A stretch of 60,037 bases of DNA from Pectobacterium versatile. GTDB lineage: Bacteria > Pseudomonadota > Gammaproteobacteria > Enterobacterales > Enterobacteriaceae. The position numbers and the translations under genes are program-made. The notes beneath the pieces are model-generated. The model was not told the origin of the DNA and did not search any database. It saw nothing but the letters and a program-made list of their open reading frames with translations. Of this stretch, positions 8,889 through 18,444 are shown one piece after another. The DNA is taken from positions 1 to 60,037 of the forward strand of contig NZ_JAINZP010000026.1 in NCBI RefSeq assembly GCF_020166435.1. The letters are read 5' to 3'. Position 1 is the stretch's first letter; each line of letters opens with the position of its first letter.

Positions 8889-10271
8889 GTGGCAAAAGCC
8901 GTCAAACGGGCGTTTGTATGTAATGAATGCGGGGCTGACTACCCGCGCTGGCAAGGGCAATGTAGCGCCTGCCATGCCTGGAATACCATTACCGAAGTCC
9001 GCCTGGCCTCGGCGTCTGTGTCACGTTCTGACCGTCTCACTGGCTATGCAGGCGAAAGCGCTGGCGTCAGCCGGGTACAGAAGCTCTCGGAAATCAGTCT
9101 TGAAGCCCTGCCGCGCTTTTCTACCGGCTTTCAGGAGTTTGACCGCGTTCTGGGCGGCGGCGTCGTTCCCGGCAGCGCCATTCTGATCGGCGGTAGCCCC
9201 GGCGCGGGTAAAAGCACCCTGCTGTTGCAAACGCTCTGCAAGCTGTCAGAAAACATGAAAACCCTGTATGTCACCGGCGAAGAATCGTTGCAGCAGGTGG
9301 CAATGCGGGCGCACAGACTCAATCTGCCGACCCAAAATCTCAACATGCTGTCGGAAACCAGCATCGAACAGATTTGCCTGATTGCCGAGCAGGAACAGCC
9401 GAAGCTGATGGTGATCGACTCCATTCAGGTCATGCATCTCGCCGATATTCAATCGTCTCCCGGCAGCGTGGCGCAGGTGCGTGAAACCGCCGCCTACCTA
9501 ACGCGCTTCGCCAAAACGCGCGGCGTTGCTATCGTCATGGTCGGCCACGTCACCAAAGACGGTTCGCTCGCCGGGCCAAAAGTATTGGAACACTGCATCG
9601 ATTGCTCCGTGCTGCTGGATGGCGATGCCGATTCTCGCTTCCGCACCCTGCGCAGCCATAAAAACCGTTTCGGCGCCGTTAATGAGCTGGGCGTGTTCGC
9701 GATGACGGAACAAGGTCTACGCGAGATCAGCAATCCGTCGGCGATTTTCCTCAGCCGCGGAGACGAAATCACGTCCGGCAGTTCGGTCATGGTGGTGTGG
9801 GAAGGCACACGTCCGCTGCTGGTCGAAATTCAGGCGCTGGTGGATCAATCGATGATGGCCAACCCGCGTCGCGTGGCGGTCGGGCTGGAGCAAAACCGAT
9901 TAGCCATCCTGCTGGCGGTGCTGCATCGCCACGGCGGCTTGCAGATGTCGGATCAGGATGTATTCGTGAATGTCGTCGGCGGCGTTAAAGTCACCGAAAC
10001 CAGTGCCGACCTGGCGCTGTTGCTATCGCTGGTCTCCAGCTTCCGCGACCGCCCGCTGCCGCAAGATCTTGTCATTTTCGGTGAAGTCGGTCTGGCGGGC
10101 GAAATCCGCCCGGTTCCCAGCGGACAAGAGCGGATTACCGAAGCCGCCAAGCACGGCTTCAAACGCGCCATCGTTCCTCATGCCAATATGCCGAAGAAAG
10201 CCCCTGCCAGCATGCAGGTGTTCGGTGTGAAAAAGTTAGCCGACGCACTGGCGCTCCTCGACGATCTGTAA
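8889..10271 (+). CDS. radA: DNA recombination/repair protein RadA
   Basis: A 460-residue RecA-like ATPase that promotes branch migration of recombination intermediates, and the same length as E. coli RadA. It has an N-terminal zinc finger with Cys11, Cys14, Cys25 and Cys28, Walker A GGSPGAGKST (101-110), the RadA-specific KNRFG motif (258-262) and a C-terminal Lon-protease-like domain (GEVGLAGEIRPV). Translation starts at a GTG with GGAGG nearby, 17 bp after serB. Confidence 0.97.
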   Translation: MAKAVKRAFVCNECGADYPRWQGQCSACHAWNTITEVRLASASVSRSDRLTGYAGESAGVSRVQKLSEISLEALPRFSTGFQEFDRVLGGGVVPGSAILIGGSPGAGKSTLLLQTLCKLSENMKTLYVTGEESLQQVAMRAHRLNLPTQNLNMLSETSIEQICLIAEQEQPKLMVIDSIQVMHLADIQSSPGSVAQVRETAAYLTRFAKTRGVAIVMVGHVTKDGSLAGPKVLEHCIDCSVLLDGDADSRFRTLRSHKNRFGAVNELGVFAMTEQGLREISNPSAIFLSRGDEITSGSSVMVVWEGTRPLLVEIQALVDQSMMANPRRVAVGLEQNRLAILLAVLHRHGGLQMSDQDVFVNVVGGVKVTETSADLALLLSLVSSFRDRPLPQDLVIFGEVGLAGEIRPVPSGQERITEAAKHGFKRAIVPHANMPKKAPASMQVFGVKKLADALALLDDL

Positions 10272-10355
10272 ACACATCACGGAGAAGAACGCCTCCCATC
10301 TCAGCTAAACAGGAATGTGAAAGAGTGGCAGATATTGCCTTATCTTGTGGTATTT

Positions 10356-10373
10356 TGTTTAGTAGGCTAAACA
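10356..10373 (+). promoter_or_regulatory. NadR box upstream of nadR
   Basis: TGTTTA-GTAGGC-TAAACA is an exact match to the enterobacterial NadR operator TGTTTA-N6-TAAACA. It stands 14 bp before the nadR ATG, overlapping the expected promoter or start region, which implies that NadR represses its own gene when NAD is plentiful. The match is seen directly; autoregulation is inferred. Confidence 0.8.
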
Positions 10374-10386
10374 AGAGTATTGCACC

Positions 10387-11640
10387 ATGTCATCATTTGA
10401 TTACCTGAAATCTGCTATCCGCCAGAAGGGTTGCACCCTACAGCAGGTTGCCGACGCAACCGATATGACCAAAGGCTATCTCAGTCAATTACTTAATGCC
10501 AAAATCAAAAGCCCTAGCGCACAGAAGCTGGAAGCGCTGCATCGCTTTCTTGAACTGGAATTTCCTCGCTACGAAAAGAATATTGGCATCGTCTTCGGCA
10601 AGTTCTATCCACTACACACCGGCCATATTTATCTGATTCAGCGTGCATGCAGCCAGGTCGATGAACTGCATGTGATTTTAGGTTACGACGAACCGCGCGA
10701 CCGCCTGCTGTTTGAAAACAGCTCGATGTCACAACAGCCTACCGTCAGCGACCGCCTGCGCTGGCTGCTACAAACCTTTAAGTATCAGAAAAATATTCAT
10801 ATTCACGCCTTCAATGAGCAAGGAATGGAGCCTTACCCGCACGGCTGGGATGTGTGGAGTAAAGGGATTCAGGCGTTTATGCAGGAAAAAAGCATCACGC
10901 CAAATTTCGTCTACACCAGCGAAGAGCAGGATGCCGCACAATACCGCGAGCATCTGGGCATTGAGGCCGTCCTGATCGACCCGCAGCGATCTTTTATGAA
11001 CATCAGCGGTTCACAGATCCGCCACGATCCCTTCCGCTACTGGGACTATATCCCGACCGAAGTGAAGCCGTTCTTTGTGCGTACCGTTGCCATTCTTGGC
11101 GGCGAATCCAGCGGTAAATCCACACTGGTGAACAAGCTGGCAAATATCTTCAACACCACCAGCGCCTGGGAATATGGTCGCGATTACGTGTTCTCCCATC
11201 TGGGTGGCGACGAGATGGCGCTGCAATATTCCGACTACGACAAGATTGCGTTGGGCCAAGCGCAGTACATTGATTTTGCGGTCAAATACGCCAATAAAGT
11301 GGCCTTTATCGACACCGATTTCGTCACCACACAGGCGTTCTGCAAGAAATATGAGGGCCGTGAGCACCCGTTCGTTCAGGCGCTGGTCGACGAATACCGC
11401 TTCGATCTGGTGATTTTGCTGGAAAACAATACGCCGTGGGTGGCCGACGGGCTGCGCAGTTTAGGTAGCACCAGCGCCCGCTCGGAGTTCCAGGACCTGC
11501 TGAAAACGATGCTGGCTAACAATAATATCCCATACGTTTACATCAAAGAGTCAGACTACGATTCGCGTTTTCTGCACTGTGTGGAATTGGTACAGCAGAT
11601 GTTGGGTCACGATCGGCTACCCGAACCGATCAAAAGCTAG
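10387..11640 (+). CDS. nadR: NadR: NAD-biosynthesis repressor and nicotinamide-riboside enzyme
   Basis: A 417-residue three-domain protein: an N-terminal helix-turn-helix (about residues 17-50) that binds NadR boxes, a nicotinamide-mononucleotide adenylyltransferase-like domain with GKFYPLHTGH (71-80) and ISGSQIR (206-212), and a ribosylnicotinamide kinase domain with P-loop GGESSGKST (238-246). It senses NAD(ATP), represses NAD synthesis genes and phosphorylates imported nicotinamide riboside. The start at ATG 10387 gives a length close to E. coli NadR (410). A perfect NadR box lies just upstream. Unlike serB-radA, nadR is preceded by a 115-bp gap. Confidence 0.96.
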   Translation: MSSFDYLKSAIRQKGCTLQQVADATDMTKGYLSQLLNAKIKSPSAQKLEALHRFLELEFPRYEKNIGIVFGKFYPLHTGHIYLIQRACSQVDELHVILGYDEPRDRLLFENSSMSQQPTVSDRLRWLLQTFKYQKNIHIHAFNEQGMEPYPHGWDVWSKGIQAFMQEKSITPNFVYTSEEQDAAQYREHLGIEAVLIDPQRSFMNISGSQIRHDPFRYWDYIPTEVKPFFVRTVAILGGESSGKSTLVNKLANIFNTTSAWEYGRDYVFSHLGGDEMALQYSDYDKIALGQAQYIDFAVKYANKVAFIDTDFVTTQAFCKKYEGREHPFVQALVDEYRFDLVILLENNTPWVADGLRSLGSTSARSEFQDLLKTMLANNNIPYVYIKESDYDSRFLHCVELVQQMLGHDRLPEPIKS

Positions 11641-12293
11641 CGCATATTCCACTGCCAATGGTGGGAGGGGGTAATAACTTCCGGTAGCGGGATGTCCCAA
11701 CTTTCAATCGGCAGTGTATCAACCTGCTGACAATCGTGGGCCAGGCCAATCGGGTAAGGCCCACGAGACATCTGGTTGCGATACTGTAACGTACGATCGT
11801 AAAAACCGCCCCCCATACCCAGCCGCTGCCCCTGATGATCAAACGCCACCAGCGGTGTCAGCAGGACGTCTAACTGTGGTAACGGCAGCACCTGACGTAC
11901 ATCCAGACACGGCTCCATAATCTTCAGACGATTGCGCACCAGCTCAGTGTCCGGTGCATAGCGCAGGAACAACAGATGCCCAGTACGAAACGGATGCAGA
12001 ACCGGCAAATAAACGCACTTCTCCTGCTGCCACAGCTGTTGAATCAGCGGGTGCGTATCCAGTTCGCCATCAAATGACAGAAATACCGCCACACTCTCTG
12101 CCTGTATGATTTTCGGGTGCGCCATGACGCGTTCACTCGCCTGCTGCGCAAAGCGCGACTGCTGCTCTGGCGTCAGTAAACGACGCTGCTGACGCACAGC
12201 CTGACGAATCTGCTGACGCGATGCTGCCGTAGAAGAGAGTGAAGTATCGGGAAGTGCCGATGAAGATGAATCAGAAGATGACATGGGCTGCAT
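11637..12293 (-). CDS. ygfA: 5-formyltetrahydrofolate cyclo-ligase family protein YgfA
   Basis: About 218 residues. The family motifs VAVFLSFDGELDT, VYLPVLHPF and the C-terminal VAFDHQGQRLGMGGGFYDRTL match E. coli YgfA, which converts 5-formyl-THF to methenyl-THF with ATP and has been linked to persister formation. The gene follows 6S RNA directly on the same strand, the conserved ssrS-ygfA arrangement, so it is probably expressed from the 6S precursor transcript. The frame is open into the RNA, but those codons are RNA sequence; ATG 12293 or 12284 is likelier. The N-terminus is Ser-rich and longer than in E. coli. The stop overlaps the end of nadR by four bases, convergently. Confidence 0.93.
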   Translation of the reverse strand: MQPMSSSDSSSSALPDTSLSSTAASRQQIRQAVRQQRRLLTPEQQSRFAQQASERVMAHPKIIQAESVAVFLSFDGELDTHPLIQQLWQQEKCVYLPVLHPFRTGHLLFLRYAPDTELVRNRLKIMEPCLDVRQVLPLPQLDVLLTPLVAFDHQGQRLGMGGGFYDRTLQYRNQMSRGPYPIGLAHDCQQVDTLPIESWDIPLPEVITPSHHWQWNMR

Positions 12294-12323
12294 TCGCCAC
12301 GGGTCAAAAATGATAAAAGAAAG

Positions 12324-12507
12324 GGAATCTCCGAGATGCCGCCGCAGGCTGTAACCCTTGAACCCTTGGTTCAAGGTGAACATAACGTCGCAGTTTTAAG
12401 GCTTCTCGGACGAACCGAGCGTGCTCACCAACCGCAGAGCATTACATTCTGTTGGTATGAAATATCGGCTCAGGGGACTGGCCCGCTGACGAACATCTCA
12501 GAGAAAT
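12324..12507 (-). ncRNA. ssrS: 6S RNA
   Basis: The minus strand from 12507 (ATTTCTCTGAGATGTTCG) to 12324 (CATCTCGGAGATTCC) matches E. coli 6S RNA closely over 184 nt, including the terminal stem (TTTCTCTGAGATG with CATCTCGGAGA), the GGGCCAGTCCCCTGAGCCG segment and the TTGAACCAAGGGTTCAAGG hairpin. 6S RNA binds sigma-70 RNA polymerase as a promoter mimic in stationary phase. It lies between zapA and ygfA, as in E. coli. Confidence 0.98.
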
Positions 12508-12581
12508 TTTATTCGTTACTTGCAATAAACCTTAGCACGTCTTATCGAGTAAAAACACCGTACTTTTGTGAAAATACGACG

Positions 12582-12911
12582 TTATTCAAATTGTGCACCT
12601 TGGCGTTCCGTGATCTTGCCTTGTTCCAGCAGCGCCTGTTCGATCGTCTGCTGCAACATACGAATACGCTGTTCCATATTCGACGCATAATCACGAGTCT
12701 TACCCCGCTCCTGCGCCAATTCATGACACACATTCAGCGCGGCAATAAACACCAGTTGCTCAGTGTTTGTGACTCTAGTGCGAACTTTAAGATCTTGCAA
12801 CCGCTGGTTAAGATCTTCCGCCGCCTGATTCAACGCATCTTGTTGTTCTGGCGGGCAATTCACTCTTAACGAACGGCCAAAAATTTGAATATCTACTGGT
12901 TGTGCAGACAT
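12582..12911 (-). CDS. zapA: Cell division protein ZapA
   Basis: A 109-residue protein, the same length as in E. coli, that crosslinks FtsZ filaments at the Z-ring. The N-terminus [20 protein letters not shown] and the coiled-coil C-terminal half (from about residue 70) are characteristic. ATG 12911 has AGGAAGG upstream; an in-frame extension to 12953 is unlikely. It is divergent from ygfB and upstream of ssrS. Confidence 0.97.
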   Translation of the reverse strand: MSAQPVDIQIFGRSLRVNCPPEQQDALNQAAEDLNQRLQDLKVRTRVTNTEQLVFIAALNVCHELAQERGKTRDYASNMEQRIRMLQQTIEQALLEQGKITERQGAQFE

Positions 12912-13103
12912 ACCACCTTCCTGCCTTTTGTCGTTCTTACGCCCGCGTGCCACATAGCATGAGCATTACCCGTTACATCGGGCTCGTTAAAGCGGGCGCA
13001 ACTATATATAGCCGAGATCTAAGATACAAGCCCTTTCTGGAATCGAAAGGGAGCTTGGTGGTAGCATAGCACGAACCCATCCAGCCAATGATGATGAATC
13101 CGC

Positions 13104-13691
13104 ATGTCTATAGAGAATACGTTTCCTGCCTATGAAGGCCTTGACCAACTGCTTCACCAACAGCAGGTCGCGCTGACCGCAGCAGAAATGCACGGTTTGA
13201 TCAGTGGGATGCTGTGTGGTGGAAACCATGACGACAGTTGGAGAACGCTGGTTTTTGAACTGACTAACGAAGGCATGGCGTTTACCCAAACGCTGTCGCA
13301 GCCGCTTCAGGAGCTGTATCAGGCCACGCGTGAAGCGCTGGAAGATGACGGCTTTCTGTTCCAACTTTTCCTGCCGGACGACTCGCAGGATGACGTGAGC
13401 GTTTTCGATCGCGCTGACGCGCTGGCAGGCTGGGTCAACCACTTCCTGCTCGGGCTGGGCGTGGCTCAGTCACAGTTGAACAAAGCCAAAGGCGAGCTGA
13501 AAGAAGCTATCGAAGATTTACGCAACATCGCACAGCTGGGCTACGACGAAGATGAAGACCAGGAAGAACTGGCGCAATCACTGGAAGAAATCATTGAGTA
13601 TGTTCGCGTCTCTGCCATTTTGTGCCATACCGAATTTACCAGCCAACACGTTGTGACTGTGCCCGAGCAGCAAAAGCCAACGCTGCACTAA
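13104..13691 (+). CDS. ygfB: UPF0149 family protein YgfB
   Basis: A 195-residue acidic protein similar to E. coli YgfB along its length ([51 protein letters not shown]). It is the first gene of the conserved ygfB-pepP-ubiH-ubiI cluster. In Pseudomonas a homolog affects beta-lactamase regulation; its role in enterobacteria is not settled. pepP begins 74 bp downstream. Confidence 0.95.
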   Translation: MSIENTFPAYEGLDQLLHQQQVALTAAEMHGLISGMLCGGNHDDSWRTLVFELTNEGMAFTQTLSQPLQELYQATREALEDDGFLFQLFLPDDSQDDVSVFDRADALAGWVNHFLLGLGVAQSQLNKAKGELKEAIEDLRNIAQLGYDEDEDQEELAQSLEEIIEYVRVSAILCHTEFTSQHVVTVPEQQKPTLH

Positions 13692-13765
13692 ATAACGTAG
13701 AAAGGCATGCCTTATTCAGGGCGGAAGGGAAAGGCAACCGCACGGACTATTTTCAGGAGCAGGTG

Positions 13766-15091
13766 ATGAATCCACAAGAATTTCTTCGTCGTCGTCAGGG
13801 TCTGTTGGAAAAAATGGCACCGGGCAGCGCGGCGATTATTTTTGCCGCGCCGGAAGCGCAGCGCAATGCCGACAGTGACTATCCTTATCGTCAAAATAGC
13901 GATTTCTGGTATTTCACGGGATTCAACGAACCAGAAGCCGTTCTGCTACTGGTAAAAAGCGATGCCAAACATCATCACAGCGTGATCTTCAACCGCGTAC
14001 GCGATCTGACAGCCGAAATCTGGTTTGGTCGTCGTCTCGGTCAGGAAGCGGCACCAGCGAAACTCGGCGTTGACCGCGCGCTGCCATTTGGCGAAATCGG
14101 CGCACAGTTGCATCTATTATTGAATGGGTTGGACGTGGTGTACCACGCACAAGGGCAGTACGATTATGCCGACAAACTGGTCTTCGCCGCGCTAGACACC
14201 TTGCGCAACGGCTCCCGTCAGGGCTTTGCTGCCCCGGCTACGCTGACAGACTGGCGCCCGTGGGTGCATGAGATGCGCCTGTTTAAATCACCAGAAGAAA
14301 TTAGCGTGATGCGCCGCGCCTGTGAAATTACCGCGCTGGCCCACACCCGCGCCATGCAAAAATGCCGTCCCGGCATGTATGAATATCAGCTTGAAGGCGA
14401 AATTCACCACGAATTTACCCGTCACGGGGCGCGTTATCCTTCTTACAACACCATCGTCGGCAGCGGTGACAACGCCTGCATCCTGCATTACACCGAAAAT
14501 GAAACGCAAATGCGTGACGGTGATTTAGTGCTGATTGACGCCGGCTGTGAATACAAAAGCTATGCTGGCGACATTACCCGCACCTTCCCCGTCAACGGCA
14601 AATTTACCGCGCCGCAGCGTGCCATTTACGACATCGTGCTGCGCTCACAGCTGCGTGCGCTGGAACTGTTTGGCCCAGGTCGTAGCATCCGTGAAGTGAA
14701 CGAAGAAGTGGTGCGCATCATGGTCAGCGGGCTTATCAAGCTCGGCGTGCTGAAAGGTGAAGTGGAAGAGCTGATTGCCGAGCAGGCACATCGCCAGTTC
14801 TTCATGCACGGTCTCAGCCACTGGCTGGGTCTGGACGTGCACGACGTTGGAAATTACGGCACCACCGATCGGGGCCGCCCGCTTGAACCGGGTATGGTAC
14901 TGACCATCGAGCCGGGTCTTTACATCGCACCTGATGCCAAAGTGCCGCAGCAGTACCGGGGAATCGGCGTACGTATCGAAGATAACATCGTGATCACCGA
15001 AAACGGCAATGAAAACCTGACGGCAGGCGTAATCAAAGACGCTGATGCCATCGAGGCGCTCATGGCGCAGCAGCATGATAAGCAACACTAA
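13766..15091 (+). CDS. pepP: Xaa-Pro aminopeptidase P
   Basis: A 441-residue, two-domain metallopeptidase that releases N-terminal residues preceding proline. It has exactly the E. coli length when started at ATG 13766. The pita-bread fold metal ligands are visible in LIDAGCEYKSYAGDITRTF (two Asp), HGLSHWLGLDVHD (His), LTIEPGLYI (Glu) and GVRIEDNIV (Glu). An open frame runs upstream into ygfB but has no similarity. It is part of the ygfB-pepP-ubiH-ubiI cluster. Confidence 0.97.
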   Translation: MNPQEFLRRRQGLLEKMAPGSAAIIFAAPEAQRNADSDYPYRQNSDFWYFTGFNEPEAVLLLVKSDAKHHHSVIFNRVRDLTAEIWFGRRLGQEAAPAKLGVDRALPFGEIGAQLHLLLNGLDVVYHAQGQYDYADKLVFAALDTLRNGSRQGFAAPATLTDWRPWVHEMRLFKSPEEISVMRRACEITALAHTRAMQKCRPGMYEYQLEGEIHHEFTRHGARYPSYNTIVGSGDNACILHYTENETQMRDGDLVLIDAGCEYKSYAGDITRTFPVNGKFTAPQRAIYDIVLRSQLRALELFGPGRSIREVNEEVVRIMVSGLIKLGVLKGEVEELIAEQAHRQFFMHGLSHWLGLDVHDVGNYGTTDRGRPLEPGMVLTIEPGLYIAPDAKVPQQYRGIGVRIEDNIVITENGNENLTAGVIKDADAIEALMAQQHDKQH

Positions 15092-15136
15092 GCAGCGCTT
15101 TCAAAGGGCAACGACATCATTGCAAAGGACAACAGC

Positions 15137-16315
15137 ATGGCGGTCATGATTGTCGGTGGTGGGATGGCAGGCGCAACGCTGGCGCTGGCGATATCGCGGC
15201 TTTCGCAGGGCGCAATCCCGGTCGATCTTATCGAGGCGCACTCGCCACTCGGCAAGGAACATCCGGGTTTTGACGCACGCGCCATCGCGCTGTCTGACGG
15301 CACTCGTCAACAGCTAGCAGCGTTAGGCATCTGGCAAGCGCTGTCGGGTAACGCAACGGCGATAACCGACATTCACGTCAGCGAACGCGGGCACGCCAGT
15401 GTGGTGAATCTGAAGGCCTCGGACTATCACGTTCAGGCGTTAGGCCATGTGGTTGAACTGCACGACGTCGGGCAACGCCTGTTTTCCCTGCTGCAACAGG
15501 CTCCGAGCGTGCGTCTGCATTGCCCGGCCAAAGTCGTTGCTGTCACGCGAACGCAGGATAATGCAACGCTAACGCTGGACGACGGCACCGAGCTAACGGG
15601 CCAACTGCTGGTCGCCGCCGATGGCTCACATTCCATGCTGTCGCAGTCCTGCGGCATTCAATGGCAGCAGCATGATTATGATCAGATTGCGACCATCGCC
15701 AATGTAACAACCGCAGAACCCCATCGCGGACGCGCGTTCGAGCGGTTTACTCCGCACGGCCCGCTGGCGCTCTTGCCGATGAGTAACGGTCGCAGTTCGC
15801 TCGTCTGGTGCCATGATAAACACCGTCAACATGAGGTCGATAGCTGGAGTGAAGCAGACTTTCGCCAACAGCTACAGCAGGCTTTTGGCTGGCGTCTGGG
15901 GCCGTTCACCCACATCGGCGAACGCCACAGCTATCCACTGCGCTTACTCACGGCCAGCCAGCATATTAGCCATCGGCTGGCGCTGGTGGGTAACGCCGCG
16001 CAAACGTTGCACCCGATTGCCGGACAGGGCTTTAATCTGGGGATTCGCGATGTCATGTCGCTGGCGGAAACCCTCGTCGATACAGCGAAAAAACAGCAGG
16101 ATATCGGCCAGTACAGCGTACTCAGCGGCTACCAACAGCGGCGCGAGCCCGACCAACACACCACGGTGGCGATCACCGATGGACTGGTCAGGCTATTCGC
16201 CAACCGCTATGCCGCGCTGACCGTCAGCCGCAATCTGGGACTGATCGCCATGAATAACCTACCGCTAATGCGCGACGCCTTTGCTCGTCGCACGCTGGGC
16301 TGGGTAGAACGTTAA
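15137..16315 (+). CDS. ubiH: 2-octaprenyl-6-methoxyphenol hydroxylase UbiH
   Basis: A 392-residue FAD-dependent monooxygenase of ubiquinone biosynthesis, equal in length to E. coli UbiH. It shows the dinucleotide-binding GGGMAG at residues 7-12, the DG-type motif LVAADGSHS and the second FAD motif ALVGNAAQTLHPIAGQGFNLG. It lies between pepP and ubiI in the same direction, 45 bp and 27 bp apart, indicating one operon. Confidence 0.96.
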   Translation: MAVMIVGGGMAGATLALAISRLSQGAIPVDLIEAHSPLGKEHPGFDARAIALSDGTRQQLAALGIWQALSGNATAITDIHVSERGHASVVNLKASDYHVQALGHVVELHDVGQRLFSLLQQAPSVRLHCPAKVVAVTRTQDNATLTLDDGTELTGQLLVAADGSHSMLSQSCGIQWQQHDYDQIATIANVTTAEPHRGRAFERFTPHGPLALLPMSNGRSSLVWCHDKHRQHEVDSWSEADFRQQLQQAFGWRLGPFTHIGERHSYPLRLLTASQHISHRLALVGNAAQTLHPIAGQGFNLGIRDVMSLAETLVDTAKKQQDIGQYSVLSGYQQRREPDQHTTVAITDGLVRLFANRYAALTVSRNLGLIAMNNLPLMRDAFARRTLGWVER

Positions 16316-16342
16316 TTAAGCTCGCCAACAGGAAATACGGAA

Positions 16343-17554
16343 ATGCAATCATTCGACGTGGTTATTGCCGGTGGCGGTATGGTCGGTCTGGCGCTAGCCT
16401 GCGGCTTACAGGGCAGCGGCCTGCGCATCGCCGTTCTGGAGAAACAGGTGGCCGAACCTCAGCCGCTCGGGAAAGACTATGCCCTGCGCGTCTCCGCCAT
16501 TAATGCCGCCAGCGAATGCCTCCTGCGCCATATCGGCGTCTGGGAAAATCTCGTGGCGCAACGCGTCAGTCCTTACAACGATATGCAGGTATGGGACAAA
16601 GACAGCTTCGGTAAAATCAGCTTTAGCGGCGAAGAATTCGGCTTTTCCCACCTTGGGCATATCATTGAAAATCAGGTGATTCAGCAGGTACTGTGGCAAC
16701 GCGCCTCTCAGTTAAGCGATATCACCCTGCTCTCCCCCGCGTCGTTAAAACAGGTTGCCTGGGGTGAGAACGACGCCTTTATTACGCTGCAGGATGACAG
16801 CATGCTGACCGCTCGGCTGGTCGTCGCTGCGGACGGCGCCCATTCGTGGCTGCGCCAGCATGCGGATATTCCGCTGACCTTTTGGGACTACGGCCATCAC
16901 GCGCTGGTCGCCAACATTCGTACTGAACATCCCCATCAGTCCGTTGCGCGTCAGACGTTTCACGGCGACGGTATTCTGGCGTTCTTGCCGCTGGACGATC
17001 CGCACCTTTGCTCGATTGTCTGGTCGCTTTCTCCGGAGCAGGCTCAGGCGATACAGAGCTTATCTGCCGAAGAGTTCAATCGTCAGGTCGCGATGGCGTT
17101 TGATATGCGCCTGGGGCTGTGTGAGCTGGAAAGCGAGCGCCAGACTTTCCCTCTGACCGGACGCTACGCCCGCAGTTTTGCGGCACACCGGCTGGTGCTG
17201 GTCGGCGACGCGGCGCACACCATTCATCCGCTGGCAGGGCAAGGTGTCAATCTGGGCTTTATGGATGTCGCCGAACTGATTGCGGAAGTGAAGCGCTTAC
17301 AGGCGCAGGGAAAAGACATCGGCCAACACCTTTATCTGCGCCGCTATGAACGTCGCCGCAAACATAGCGCTGCGGTGATGCTCGCCAGCATGCAGGGGTT
17401 CCGCGAACTGTTTGACGGTGACAATCCGGCGAAAAAGCTGCTGCGCGATGTCGGTCTGGTGCTGGCGGACAAACTGCCCGGTATTAAACCCACGCTGGTT
17501 CGTCAGGCAATGGGATTGCACGATCTACCAGACTGGCTTAGCGCCGGAAAATAA
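16343..17554 (+). CDS. ubiI: 2-octaprenylphenol (C5) hydroxylase UbiI
   Basis: A 403-residue paralog of UbiH (E. coli VisC/UbiI, 400 residues) that hydroxylates ring carbon 5 in ubiquinone synthesis. It shows GGGMVG at residues 10-15, VVAADGAHSWLR, and LVLVGDAAHTIHPLAGQGVNLG. In E. coli the cluster is followed by gcvTHP; here it is followed by a hairpin and an AT-rich accessory island instead. Confidence 0.96.
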   Translation: MQSFDVVIAGGGMVGLALACGLQGSGLRIAVLEKQVAEPQPLGKDYALRVSAINAASECLLRHIGVWENLVAQRVSPYNDMQVWDKDSFGKISFSGEEFGFSHLGHIIENQVIQQVLWQRASQLSDITLLSPASLKQVAWGENDAFITLQDDSMLTARLVVAADGAHSWLRQHADIPLTFWDYGHHALVANIRTEHPHQSVARQTFHGDGILAFLPLDDPHLCSIVWSLSPEQAQAIQSLSAEEFNRQVAMAFDMRLGLCELESERQTFPLTGRYARSFAAHRLVLVGDAAHTIHPLAGQGVNLGFMDVAELIAEVKRLQAQGKDIGQHLYLRRYERRRKHSAAVMLASMQGFRELFDGDNPAKKLLRDVGLVLADKLPGIKPTLVRQAMGLHDLPDWLSAGK

Positions 17555-17577
17555 TAAAAACAGAATGGATAATAAGC

Positions 17578-17597
17578 CTCGCCGCTTAAGCGGCGAG
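17578..17597 (+). terminator. Hairpin after ubiI
   Basis: CTCGCCGC-TTAA-GCGGCGAG is a perfect 8-bp stem with a tetraloop about 25 bp after ubiI. The downstream T-rich stretch is not immediately adjacent, so efficiency is uncertain. The same stem occurs at the other end of the island (21306-21327). Confidence 0.6.
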
Positions 17598-17902
17598 TTA
17601 TCAATAACGTTTTCTTTTTAATTAAAACACTAACTTCTTCAACCATCCCCCTTGTTATTTTAGCCACTCGTCTTTTTTATTTATATAAAAAACCATCACT
17701 CAAATATAGTTAGCATGGTAATAAATAAATTTTATCCCGTATGAGCATTTAACATTAAAAACAAACAATTATAGAGTTTTGGAAGGGGCATCTTTCTGAC
17801 AGAAATCATATTTATTATTAAATAGTCGAGTTCTTCTTTTGTTCAATAAAGATTTACGTTATAACGTTCCCAACAAGGATTTTTTAACAGGGAGTAATAC
17901 GA
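17598..17902 (+). promoter_or_regulatory. AT-rich region upstream of hcp
   Basis: About 300 bp of strongly AT-rich sequence without a credible gene, between the ubiI hairpin and hcp. It presumably holds the hcp promoter and looks like typical H-NS-bound horizontally acquired DNA (inference). AGGGAGTAA sits ahead of the hcp ATG as its ribosome-binding site. No specific operator was recognised. Confidence 0.35.
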
Positions 17903-18382
17903 ATGGCTAATTCTATTTTCATGAAGATAACGGGAAAAATTCAGGGACTGATCTCTGAAGGGTGTTTAAGTATCGATTCCGTAGGAAATAAAAATATATC
18001 TGGTCACGAGGATGAAATTTTTGTTTATGCAACGAATTACGACTTATCAAGAGATCGACACGTCAATCATCATCCCTTTTCCGTGACCAAAGTCGTTGAT
18101 AAATCCACACCGCTCCTGCTAACCAGCATCGCCAACAATGAGCTAATGGAAGTTGAATTGAGGTATTACCGTACCTCCGCCAGCGGGACACAAGAGAACT
18201 ACATGACAATCACATTAAGAGATGCCTCTATTGTCAACCTCTCTAATCAAAATCCCAATTCATTGACGCATAACGACATGCAGCCATTTGAAATCCTGAG
18301 CCTGCGTTATGAAAGCATTACCTGCCAGCACAATATCGCGGGTACATCGGGATACAGCATATTAACTGAAAATATGTACTGA
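17903..18382 (+). CDS. hcp: Hcp, type VI secretion tube protein (orphan copy)
   Basis: A 159-residue protein with the Hcp start MANSIFMKITGKIQGLISEG, the HEDEIFVYATNYDL segment and a C-terminus (EILSLRYESITCQHNIAGTSGYSI) typical of enterobacterial Hcp. Hcp hexamers form the secreted tube of the T6SS, and small effectors can travel inside the hexamer lumen. There is no C-terminal toxin extension. No T6SS structural genes lie nearby, so this is an orphan hcp module whose machine would be elsewhere. The genes after it are on the same strand and are candidates for its cargo and immunity. Confidence 0.9.
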   Translation: MANSIFMKITGKIQGLISEGCLSIDSVGNKNISGHEDEIFVYATNYDLSRDRHVNHHPFSVTKVVDKSTPLLLTSIANNELMEVELRYYRTSASGTQENYMTITLRDASIVNLSNQNPNSLTHNDMQPFEILSLRYESITCQHNIAGTSGYSILTENMY

Positions 18383-18444
18383 TAAGCCATAAAACACACC
18401 TCATTATTTCTTTAATACATTATGGTTTTTTATGAGGAGGGATA

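Noticed and set aside
12294-12383. A longer N-terminus for YgfA reaching into the 6S RNA.
   Set aside because: The extra codons are the conserved 3' part of 6S RNA and do not match YgfA proteins; a downstream ATG is likelier.
12336-12869. A 177-codon plus-strand frame across 6S RNA and zapA.
   Set aside because: It is antisense to an identified RNA and to zapA and has no protein similarity that I can see.
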